Of a stretch of DNA of 6,260 bases, positions 1 to 5,971 are shown in pieces; positions within the stretch are counted from its first letter, which is position 1; every line of letters begins with the position of its first letter. Where the stretch lies: assembly GCA_012729405.1 (NCBI GenBank), contig JAAYDH010000060.1:1-6260 (forward strand). The letters are read 5' to 3'. The translations under genes were made by a program, and so were the position numbers. Under the pieces are notes generated by a model. It was not told the DNA's origin, ran no database searches, and worked only from the letters and a program-made list of their open reading frames with translations. This DNA comes from Erysipelotrichaceae bacterium. GTDB taxonomy: Bacteria; Bacillota_I; Bacilli_A; RFN20; CAG-826.

Positions 1-1058
1 AAATGCAATGTATCCGATGAAATCTTTCCTTTTTCAAGAGAGGTGGTAAGACCAAGTTCGCTCTTGATGTCGTCAGTTAAGTAGTCGTTATCTTGATAGG
101 AAATAGGAAATAATCCTTCGTGAAAACCCAAGACAAAAATATGGGCGTTTTCAATTTTGATTGGTTCAGTAATTAAATTAATTGCCGGAGAATAGATGTC
201 TTCGTTTAAATAGCGTTTCTTGCAAACTGAAACGAGATATTGATATTGCTCTTCAAAAGCAAAACGTTCATCTCTTACTTCATCAATAATTTGAAATAGA
301 GAGTTTTTATTGTCTTGGGAAATATCTAATTGGTTGATGAAATCAGTAACTTTGCCAAAATCGCGATTAAGGTGATATTCCTTCAATATTTCGGAAGTGA
401 AATTTTGACTAAAAAATGTCCTTCTTTGAGGAATGTTGATACGAAAGCCAAAGTCTTGTTGGAAACGATCAAGGTAATAGAAATAATTTTTATCCGCACA
501 GTAAATGTAAATGTCATCATAACCGACACCTTTATCAAGCAATTCGGCCACCTCGTTCAAACAAGCGAGAACCTCATCAAATACGGATGAATATGTCACT
601 AGCTCACAGCCTTTTTTTACTTGAGTTTCCTGATGGAAAACAAATTGACAACCAAGCGCGTTTAAAATGGTTATTAATTCATTATCTAATGGCGAATAGC
701 CATATATTTCGACAGCCTTCCCTTCGATGAGTTGAGCGTAATAGGGATCTTTTTTAAGTAAACCCAAAGAAGCAATTTTAGATTTAACTTGCATCAAGTA
801 GCGAACCTTAGAATTTGAAATATTTTCATTTATAAATGGAAGAACATTGAATATTTCTAGAGCGACATCATCTAAGACTTTTTCGCCAATCATGATTTCT
901 TTAATGGCGCGTGAATCAACCTCTTCATAGAAGGATGAGACCAGATTATTCTTGTCGATAAGTTTGACATCTATAAAAGAATCGTGGGCACGAAAAGCTT
1001 TTAATAGGCTTTTGTGCATTGCATAAGGGGCAATTATATAGCGTTTTGTCATAGCCAT
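1..1058 (-). CDS. addB: AddB/RexB-like helicase-nuclease subunit, N-terminal 352 residues (3' end beyond the window)
   Basis: The minus strand is open from ATG at 1058 to the window edge, giving 352 codons without a stop. The best landmark is at residues 306-333: a hydrophobic strand, then V-L-G-F-H-E-G-L-F-P, then Y-L-T-D-D and a Leu-Gly. This matches the 'LGxxEGxFP ... LSDxxR' element of UvrD/Rep-like helicases and of AddB/RexB, the partner of AddA in the double-strand-break resection enzyme. The N-terminus (M-A-M-T-K-R-Y-I-I-A-P-Y) has no GxxGxGK[ST] Walker A loop, as I recall for RexB-type proteins. The C-terminal PD-(D/E)XK nuclease domain with its Fe-S cysteines would lie outside the window, so it is not confirmed. 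The start is supported by GGGTGAT at 1077-1071, 12 nt upstream; a second ATG lies two codons in. The gene follows the lipoprotein terminator, and I see no convincing promoter of its own. The family call is good; the exact subunit name is an inference. Confidence 0.72.
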   Translation of the reverse strand, partial: MAMTKRYIIAPYAMHKSLLKAFRAHDSFIDVKLIDKNNLVSSFYEEVDSRAIKEIMIGEKVLDDVALEIFNVLPFINENISNSKVRYLMQVKSKIASLGLLKKDPYYAQLIEGKAVEIYGYSPLDNELITILNALGCQFVFHQETQVKKGCELVTYSSVFDEVLACLNEVAELLDKGVGYDDIYIYCADKNYFYYLDRFQQDFGFRINIPQRRTFFSQNFTSEILKEYHLNRDFGKVTDFINQLDISQDNKNSLFQIIDEVRDERFAFEEQYQYLVSVCKKRYLNEDIYSPAINLITEPIKIENAHIFVLGFHEGLFPISYQDNDYLTDDIKSELGLTTSLEKGKISSDTLH

Positions 1059-1114
1059 ATTATAAATAATATCACCCAACAATTCAATGCGAGTCTCTCA
1101 ATCAGAGCAAAGAA

Positions 1115-1137
1115 AAAGAGCCGACCAGCGGCTCTTT
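1115..1137 (-). terminator. Rho-independent terminator after the lipoprotein gene
   Basis: A perfect 9-bp inverted repeat (AAAGAGCCG / CGGCTCTTT, 1115-1123 and 1129-1137) encloses a 5-nt loop. Read on the minus strand, the GC-rich stem runs into TTTTTCTTT (1117-1109), the usual U-tract. It lies 22 nt past the lipoprotein stop codon. On the plus strand the stem is followed by TTTATTTA, so it could also work weakly in that direction, although no plus-strand gene is present. Confidence 0.88.
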
Positions 1138-1158
1138 ATTTAGTACTTACTATTTTTA

Positions 1159-2253
1159 TTAAGAAAGAGGTAAGTATGAATCTAAATCGGTTGGATAGTT
1201 GACCGTAACATCGTCACCATATTTAAATGATAAGTCAGTTTGGACAATCACGTTACCTTTTGATCCCATTTCTCCTTCTAAGACGTCACTCTTAGATGAA
1301 TCGAATCCACCATTGACATCTATTTTAATGCTGCTGAGGCGGCCTTCTGAATCGAGCAAGAGAGAGAATTTAAATGCATTAAGAGTAATACATTTTTCAA
1401 TTTCTATTAGCATCTCGGAGGAGCCTTCCATAGATGCCAGAGCATCGCCCAATACTTCAAGGAGCTTCGCTTTATTCCAATCGAGAGCAACTCCGAATCT
1501 TCCGTCTTCATAAGAAACTAAGGAGATATAGTCGTCTAACATATCCATGACGTTGTCATCGATAATAGTTGGTAATAGAGCAACGAAGTCCTCGGGTGAT
1601 GGTAAGTCCATCTCTTCGGATAATAAACCGAACAAGAGAGCATTAATCGGGAGAGCTTCAGATGGAATTAGATCAAGCATAGCAATTTTCTCAGGGAAGC
1701 CTTCCATGCTTTTGAGCCCGGCGATTAGCTGAACAACATCACGCACTTCTTCATCCGCGATATTGAGGTAAGCACCACCATCCTTTAGATATGCAGCTAA
1801 ATCAAGATCTTCAAACCCGACATCGATATCGTCAGTAACCTCGTCTGCAATTTCCGTTCCGGAATAAAGCGAGAAATTTAGATTTTCAACTTTTACTTCG
1901 GCTTCAAGGTCGGCTAAATCGCTGCTTGCCAAACCCTTGGCGGCTGCTTTGATTTTTCCAGAAACATCAACTTCGATTGTTCCGTAGCCTGCAACCTCAT
2001 CAAGGGCGGCTTCTGACTCTAGATAGAAAGGCGAAGTCATATCTAAATGCACTCTCGAGAGATTGAGATTAGCTTCAAAAGAGTCTAAATCTAAGAAAGT
2101 CTCGTATGCGTTGCCGATTGCTTCGATTGCCTGTTCTTTTGTGGCTGCTTGTCCACCAGATGGTAGAGTTCCGGCGCCATTTCCTGTTCCGCCGCCACAA
2201 GCGGATAGAATCAAGGCGCTCATTCCAACAATTAAAAATTTATTTAGTTTCAT
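1159..2253 (-). CDS. Acidic lipoprotein of unknown function
   Basis: This 364-residue protein starts with a textbook lipoprotein signal: M-K-L-N-K-F, a hydrophobic core (residues 6-16), and the lipobox L-S-A-C with Cys19 as the lipidation site. A Gly/Thr/Ser-rich linker follows to about residue 37. The mature part should therefore be anchored to the outer face of the cell membrane. The rest is rich in Asp, Glu and Leu. Strand-like stretches (about 91-103, 118-131, 295-315, 333-352) flank a more helical, Leu-rich middle (about 165-285). That layout loosely recalls LolA/LppX-like lipoprotein folds, but this is only an impression and I do not recognise a family. The only other Cys is Cys288. The frame stays open upstream to an ATG at 2295, but that start would take in the promoter -10 box and place 14 residues before the signal. 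The ATG at 2253 has the strong ribosome site and is preferred. The gene has its own promoter and terminator, so it is probably monocistronic. Confidence 0.9.
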   Translation of the reverse strand: MKLNKFLIVGMSALILSACGGGTGNGAGTLPSGGQAATKEQAIEAIGNAYETFLDLDSFEANLNLSRVHLDMTSPFYLESEAALDEVAGYGTIEVDVSGKIKAAAKGLASSDLADLEAEVKVENLNFSLYSGTEIADEVTDDIDVGFEDLDLAAYLKDGGAYLNIADEEVRDVVQLIAGLKSMEGFPEKIAMLDLIPSEALPINALLFGLLSEEMDLPSPEDFVALLPTIIDDNVMDMLDDYISLVSYEDGRFGVALDWNKAKLLEVLGDALASMEGSSEMLIEIEKCITLNAFKFSLLLDSEGRLSSIKIDVNGGFDSSKSDVLEGEMGSKGNVIVQTDLSFKYGDDVTVNYPTDLDSYLPLS

Positions 2254-2260
2254 TTTTTGA

Positions 2261-2268
2261 CCCCCTTT
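2261..2268 (-). promoter_or_regulatory. Ribosome binding site that fixes the lipoprotein start
   Basis: On the minus strand AAAGGGGG lies 7 nt before ATG 2253. It is a strong purine-rich site at normal spacing. It supports translation from M-K-L-N-K-F rather than from the in-frame ATG at 2295. Confidence 0.8.
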
Positions 2269-2284
2269 TAACGTTGTTAATACT

Positions 2285-2312
2285 ATTATACTCACTTCAA
2301 AAAAAATGTAAT
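2285..2312 (-). promoter_or_regulatory. Sigma-A-type promoter of the lipoprotein gene
   Basis: The minus strand carries a perfect TATAAT at 2290-2285. ATTACA at 2312-2307 matches TTGACA at 4 of 6 positions, with a 16-nt spacer rich in T. Transcription would start near 2278, giving a leader of about 25 nt that contains the ribosome site. The position directly before the gene and the AT-rich surroundings support it. The -35 box is only moderate. Confidence 0.72.
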
Positions 2313-2337
2313 TAAAAAATTGCTTTCCGAATATTTT

Positions 2338-2355
2338 AAAACGATATGTCGTTTT
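2338..2355. repeat. Short inverted repeat between glpK and the lipoprotein promoter
   Basis: AAAACGA (2338-2344) and TCGTTTT (2349-2355) form a perfect 7-bp dyad around a 4-nt centre. It lies 25 nt upstream of the -35 box of the lipoprotein promoter and 37 nt past the glpK stop. It could be a regulator's operator or a weak glpK terminator. As a minus-strand terminator it is poor, because the stem runs into AAAATATT rather than a T-tract. The dyad is visible directly; its role is open. Confidence 0.45.
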
Positions 2356-2376
2356 TTCGTTATTTAAAAAGTAGGC

Positions 2377-2390
2377 AATTAAATTTAATT
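2377..2390. repeat. Perfect 14-bp AT palindrome just after glpK
   Basis: AATTAAATTTAATT reads the same on both strands. It begins 3 nt beyond the glpK stop codon on the minus strand. A second, 10-bp palindrome (AATTTAAATT, 2397-2406) overlaps the last glpK codons. Both are pure A/T, so in such AT-rich DNA they may be chance. They could slightly stabilise the 3' end of the glpK transcript. Confidence 0.35.
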
Positions 2391-2392
2391 AA

Positions 2393-3871
2393 CTATAATT
2401 TAAATTTGCGAACGGCCGCGATTGCCTTCTTCCAACCGCGATAACGTCGATCAACTTCCCTCTTATTCATCCCCGGTTTAAAGACGCATTGGTAGGAATG
2501 TATTTTCTTTATTGCTTCAATGCTTTTAAAAAATCCGCTATTAAGTCCGGCCAGATAAGCGACCCCTAAAGCAGTCGTCTCTAAACAGTGAGGAAGCATG
2601 ATATCAACTTGCAAAACATCACTTTGGAATTGCATGAGATATTTATTAGCGGTCGCGCCACCATCAACACGCAGATTTCTTATACTACATTTTGCCTCTT
2701 TGTCCATAGCGAAGAAAACATCTTTGCATTGATAAGCGATGCCTTCGAGTGTCGCTCTAATAATTTGATTTTTATTTGTTGCACGGGTGATTCCTAAAAT
2801 AGCTCCCCGAGCGTCATCATCCCAGTAAGGAGTTCCCAGTCCGACAAAAGCAGGAACTAAATAAAGTCCTTCCGTATCACTGGCAAGATTTGCCGCTCTT
2901 TCGCTTTCAGCCGATTGGTGAATTAAATTCATCTCATCGCGTAGCCATTGAACAGCCGCTCCGCCAACAAAAACCGAACCTTCTAAGGCATACGTAACAA
3001 CATCACCAATTTGCCATGCCACAGTTGTTAACAGACCGCAGTGGGAAAAGACAGGTTTATCTCCTGTGTTAAGTAACATAAAACACCCGGTTCCATATGT
3101 ATTTTTACTTTCACCTTTTTCAAAACAAGTTTGACCAAATAAAGCAGCTTGCTGATCGCCAGCGACACCTTGAATAGTAATACTCGGATGAAAAAAGCTC
3201 GCTGTTCCATATAAATAGGAAGAGGGTTTAACTGAAGGCAACATCTTTATCGGGATATGGAATAAATCACATAGTTCTTTATCCCACTTTAATGTGTTAA
3301 TGTTAAACAATAATGTTCGCGATGCGTTACTGATATCAGTCGCGTGAATCTTCCCTTTTGTCATCTTGTAGATGAGCCACGAGTCAATCGTGCCGAAGAG
3401 TAGTTCGCCGTTTTCGGCCCGCTTTTGAGCTCCGGGAACTTGGTCGAGAATGAAACGGATTTTGCTCGCTGAAAAATAGGGGTTAATAGGCAACCCAGTC
3501 TTTTGATGTATCATATCTTTTTTATCGCTCAACCGATCGCATATTTCTGCGGATTGTCGGGATTGCCAAATAATCGCATGATAAATCGGCATTCCGGTTT
3601 CCTTGCTCCACACAACCGTGGTCTCGCGTTGGTTTGATAAACCAATTGAATCGATATCATTCATCGTGATATTTGCTTTAATCAAGACTTCATTGATGAC
3701 GTCGATAACAGAAACCCAGATGGAAAGCGCATCGGCCTCTACCCAACCCGAATGAGGAAATAGACACTGAATTTCTCTTTGAGCGACAAACTGGGATAGG
3801 CCGTGATTGTCAAAGAGAATAGCTCGTGTCGAAGTTGTTCCTTGATCGAGGGAAAGAATGAATTTTTTCAT
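2393..3871 (-). CDS. glpK: Glycerol kinase
   Basis: ATP-dependent phosphorylation of glycerol to sn-glycerol 3-phosphate in the cytoplasm, feeding lipid synthesis or glycolysis. The 492 residues match the usual length of about 500 for this FGGY-family kinase. Visible landmarks are the phosphate loop L-D-Q-G-T-T-S-T (residues 8-15), N-Q-R-E-T-T (80-85), I-I-W-Q-S-R (100-105), N-P-Y-F (130-133) and F-G-T-I-D-S-W-L (159-166). Further on are G-V-A-G-D-Q-Q (235-241, catalytic Asp239), Y-G-T-G-C-F (259-264), G-G-A-A-V-Q-W-L (303-310) and V-D-G-G-A (402-406). By comparison with the E. coli enzyme, the glycerol contacts Arg82, Glu83, Trp102, Tyr132, Asp239 and Phe264 are all present, so it should be active. 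The start at 3871 gives the canonical M-K-K-F-I-L-S-L-D-Q. The frame is open to an ATG at 3946, but that start lies inside the upstream peptidase gene. Only 1 nt separates the two genes and no clear ribosome site precedes the ATG, which points to coupled translation. No glpF, glpD or glpO is adjacent. Confidence 0.97.
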   Translation of the reverse strand: MKKFILSLDQGTTSTRAILFDNHGLSQFVAQREIQCLFPHSGWVEADALSIWVSVIDVINEVLIKANITMNDIDSIGLSNQRETTVVWSKETGMPIYHAIIWQSRQSAEICDRLSDKKDMIHQKTGLPINPYFSASKIRFILDQVPGAQKRAENGELLFGTIDSWLIYKMTKGKIHATDISNASRTLLFNINTLKWDKELCDLFHIPIKMLPSVKPSSYLYGTASFFHPSITIQGVAGDQQAALFGQTCFEKGESKNTYGTGCFMLLNTGDKPVFSHCGLLTTVAWQIGDVVTYALEGSVFVGGAAVQWLRDEMNLIHQSAESERAANLASDTEGLYLVPAFVGLGTPYWDDDARGAILGITRATNKNQIIRATLEGIAYQCKDVFFAMDKEAKCSIRNLRVDGGATANKYLMQFQSDVLQVDIMLPHCLETTALGVAYLAGLNSGFFKSIEAIKKIHSYQCVFKPGMNKREVDRRYRGWKKAIAAVRKFKL

Positions 3872-3872
3872 C

Positions 3873-5129
3873 TTATAGACGAGTTTTGAATAACCTTTCG
3901 ATATCTTTGATTTCTTTAGCGATGCCCTTTGAGAGACTTTCACCACGGCCGTTGCTTATTAAGACATCGTCTTCGATGCGAATACCAATTCCTTTGTCAA
4001 TTAAATATAGACCTGGTTCCACAGTGATTATATTGCCATTTTCTAATGGTTTTTCCCGATTGGCACAATCGTGAGTATCGAGACCAAGATGGTGAGATAT
4101 ATTATGATAATAATATTTTACGACATCCTCATCTTCTTTTAAGATGCCGATACGGATGCATTCTTTCTTTAGGAAGTCACGAGCAAATTCTTGAAGATCA
4201 CTCAATTTCATACCCGCTCTAACGTGTTCAATCACCGCTTTGTTGCAATTTAAGACAGCTTGATAGACTTCCCTAGCGAGACCGGTAAAAGTACCACTAA
4301 CTGGGAAAGTGCGAGTGATATCGGCAGAATAACCGTTCGACTTGTAACCTAAGTCAAAAAGAACCAAATCGCTTTCTTTCACAACGTCGTTTTGACTTGG
4401 GTAATGTAAGCAAGTGGCGTTTTTGCCAGCGGCGGCAATAGTCGGAAAGGCGAGCTCGCGGAAGCCATGCTTGCGGCCGTAGAATTCAAAGCTGTCAGCA
4501 AGATGTTTTTCTAAAACGCCAGGTTTAAGCTCAGATATTATTTGACTGATGCCATTATTGGTTCCATTAATCGCAGTGAGAATCTCTCCGATTTCTTCTG
4601 ATGATTTAACCATTCTCATCTCGGTGATAATCGAATAAACATCTATGGTTTTTATATGAGGATATTCGCCATTGATGAACTTTTCAAAATCCTGAGTCGA
4701 ATAACTTTCCTTGATTTTTAATTCCGGGAATAAATCAAGATACAAAGTATCAATTTTTCCGTATTGATTTTCTTTATTTGTTAAAGTGAGTGAAAGCATG
4801 CTTTCGAAAGATTCGGTCAAATAGATATTTTGGATGCGGGAAATCTTTCGTGCTTCTTCAACAGTTAATCTCTTGCCCGTCCATTTCTCCTTAAGTTCGC
4901 TATAGTCATCGATGAAAAGGTAAACCTTTTTCTCACTGATACCTTTGACTAATAGGAGAACAGAATTCTCTTGTTCAATATTAGATAGGTAAAAGAAGTG
5001 GCGATTAGCAAAGAAAGGATAAGATTCATCTTCGCTTCTTAATTTGGGAACACCCGCAAAAAGAAGAGCGGCGGAATTTTCTTTCATCTTCGCAAACAAA
5101 CGTTCGCGTCTATTTTCTAAATCACCCAT
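3873..5129 (-). CDS. pepP: Xaa-Pro aminopeptidase, M24B family (aminopeptidase P)
   Basis: A cytoplasmic metallopeptidase that removes an N-terminal residue preceding proline, typically with two Mn2+ ions. The 418 residues divide into an N-terminal aminopeptidase-P domain (about 3-135, including the R-H-F-F-Y-L-S-N segment near 43-50) and a C-terminal 'pita-bread' catalytic domain (about 175-412). All five metal ligands can be placed: Asp259 (L-F-D-L-G), Asp270 (S-A-D-I-T-R), His346 (S-H-H-L-G-L), Glu371 (V-E-P-G-L-Y) and Glu386 (I-R-I-E-D-D). The active-site histidines His242 (L-H-Y-P) and His353 (D-T-H-D) are also there. The Asp-Asp spacing of 11 equals that in E. coli PepP. It should be catalytically competent. 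The start is fixed by AAAGGAG 8 nt upstream, inside the end of the mrp gene; the gap to mrp is 2 nt. The stop lies 1 nt before the glpK ATG. A prolidase (dipeptide-specific) is the alternative; the length and N-terminal domain favour aminopeptidase P. Confidence 0.94.
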   Translation of the reverse strand: MGDLENRRERLFAKMKENSAALLFAGVPKLRSEDESYPFFANRHFFYLSNIEQENSVLLLVKGISEKKVYLFIDDYSELKEKWTGKRLTVEEARKISRIQNIYLTESFESMLSLTLTNKENQYGKIDTLYLDLFPELKIKESYSTQDFEKFINGEYPHIKTIDVYSIITEMRMVKSSEEIGEILTAINGTNNGISQIISELKPGVLEKHLADSFEFYGRKHGFRELAFPTIAAAGKNATCLHYPSQNDVVKESDLVLFDLGYKSNGYSADITRTFPVSGTFTGLAREVYQAVLNCNKAVIEHVRAGMKLSDLQEFARDFLKKECIRIGILKEDEDVVKYYYHNISHHLGLDTHDCANREKPLENGNIITVEPGLYLIDKGIGIRIEDDVLISNGRGESLSKGIAKEIKDIERLFKTRL

Positions 5130-5131
5130 AG

Positions 5132-5956
5132 TTATATCTCCTTTTTGATGACTTTTGCAGTCACATCTTCAATTTCGGGAAGGACAATATCTTCCACTTG
5201 GCCTTTATCCACCATAGAGGTGTGTTCGGAAACGAGAGGCAATTTACCCAAGATATCAAAGTGTAATTCATTAGCGAATTCCTCAAGATGAGATTCGCCG
5301 AATAAGGAAATCTTTTTGCCACAGTCAGGGCAAGATAAATAAGACATGTTTTCGACGACACCCAAGACTTTGATGTTCATCATCTCAGCCATCTTAATCG
5401 CTTTTGTGACAATCAGAGAGACGAGATCTTGGGGCGAAGTGACAATAATCAATTCATCGATTGGTAAAGATTGGAAAACCGTCAACGCGACATCTCCGGT
5501 TCCTGGAGGCATATCAATCAGTAAATAATCCAGCTCTTCCCAAAGGACATCCTCATAAAATTGTTTGACTAAGTTAGCGAGAATTGGTCCTCTCCAGATG
5601 ATGGGATCCGATTCGTTTTCTAAGAGACTGTTTGCGGAGATAATTTTTATTCCAGTTTTTGTGAATAGTGGATAGATAAGATTGTCTTCTCCAACAGCTT
5701 TATCTTTGATACCAAATACCTTTGGTATGCTGGGTCCGGTGACATCCGCATCGAGCACTCCGACGGCGAAGCCTTTCTTACGCAGTGACGAAGCGAGTAA
5801 AGAGGTGACGAAAGATTTTCCCACCCCTCCTTTACCGGAGAGCACTCCAATGATTTTTTTGATGTGCGAGCGATCGTTTAACTTCGCTTTAAAGGATTTG
5901 CTATCGCAGTTTTCAGCAACCGCACAATGTTCGCAGTCTTTATTGCAATCTGGCAT
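5132..5956 (-). CDS. mrp: Mrp/NBP35-family Fe-S cluster carrier ATPase
   Basis: A P-loop ATPase of the Mrp/ApbC/NBP35 group, which binds a labile [4Fe-4S] cluster and passes it to client enzymes in the cytoplasm. The 274 residues show the deviant Walker A G-K-G-G-V-G-K-S (41-48), the switch D-A-D-V-T-G-P-S-I-P (69-78) and the Walker B region L-L-I-D-M-P-P-G-T-G-D (145-155). The family signature S-C-P-D-C-G has Cys209 and Cys212, which bridge the cluster across a dimer. The N-terminus lacks the DUF59/MIP18 domain of enterobacterial Mrp. It carries instead a Cys cluster (Cys4, Cys8, Cys11, Cys17), a pattern I associate with short clostridial and archaeal members and, with different spacing, with eukaryotic NBP35. 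AGGAGG lies 9 nt before the ATG and overlaps the stop of the upstream IMPACT gene. The gap to the peptidase gene is 2 nt. No isc or suf genes are visible nearby. Confidence 0.95.
   Translation of the reverse strand: MPDCNKDCEHCAVAENCDSKSFKAKLNDRSHIKKIIGVLSGKGGVGKSFVTSLLASSLRKKGFAVGVLDADVTGPSIPKVFGIKDKAVGEDNLIYPLFTKTGIKIISANSLLENESDPIIWRGPILANLVKQFYEDVLWEELDYLLIDMPPGTGDVALTVFQSLPIDELIIVTSPQDLVSLIVTKAIKMAEMMNIKVLGVVENMSYLSCPDCGKKISLFGESHLEEFANELHFDILGKLPLVSEHTSMVDKGQVEDIVLPEIEDVTAKVIKKEI
5138..5144 (-). promoter_or_regulatory. Peptidase-gene ribosome binding site inside mrp
   Basis: AAAGGAG on the minus strand lies 8 nt before the pepP ATG at 5129. It is formed by the Lys-Lys-Glu codons at the end of mrp. 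Ribosomes finishing mrp would run across it, so the two genes are probably coupled. Confidence 0.8.
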
Positions 5957-5965
5957 ACTATGTAG

Positions 5966-5971
5966 CCTCCT
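5966..5971 (-). promoter_or_regulatory. mrp ribosome binding site overlapping the upstream stop codon
   Basis: AGGAGG on the minus strand lies 9 nt before the mrp ATG. Its first two bases are the last two bases of the TAG stop of the preceding IMPACT-family gene. This fixes the mrp start and suggests coupled translation. Confidence 0.85.

Noticed and set aside
330..590. Open reading frame of 86 codons on the plus strand
   Set aside because: It lies wholly inside the minus-strand AddB-like gene, has no ribosome site and no recognisable protein features.
1082..1110. Possible promoter for the AddB-like gene (TTGCTC, 17-nt spacer, TTGAAT on the minus strand)
   Set aside because: It matches only 3 of 6 and 4 of 6 consensus bases, and its start point would fall on the ribosome site. 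The true promoter could not be fixed by eye.
2251..2295. Longer lipoprotein start at ATG 2295
   Set aside because: It would make the TATAAT box part of the coding region and put 14 residues before the signal peptide; ATG 2253 has the strong ribosome site.
1199..2315. Several plus-strand open frames of 60-105 codons opposite the lipoprotein gene
   Set aside because: They are antisense shadows of a gene with a clear signal peptide, promoter and terminator; none has supporting signals.
2394..2399. TATAAT on the plus strand at the end of glpK
   Set aside because: It is in very AT-rich DNA with no plus-strand gene downstream, so it is expected by chance.
3445..3460. CcpA cre-like sequence (TGAAACGGATTTTG)
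   Set aside because: It has three mismatches to the cre consensus, including the central CG, and lies deep inside glpK coding sequence.
3869..3946. Longer GlpK start at ATG 3946
   Set aside because: It adds 25 residues not seen in glycerol kinases and overlaps the 3' end of the peptidase gene.
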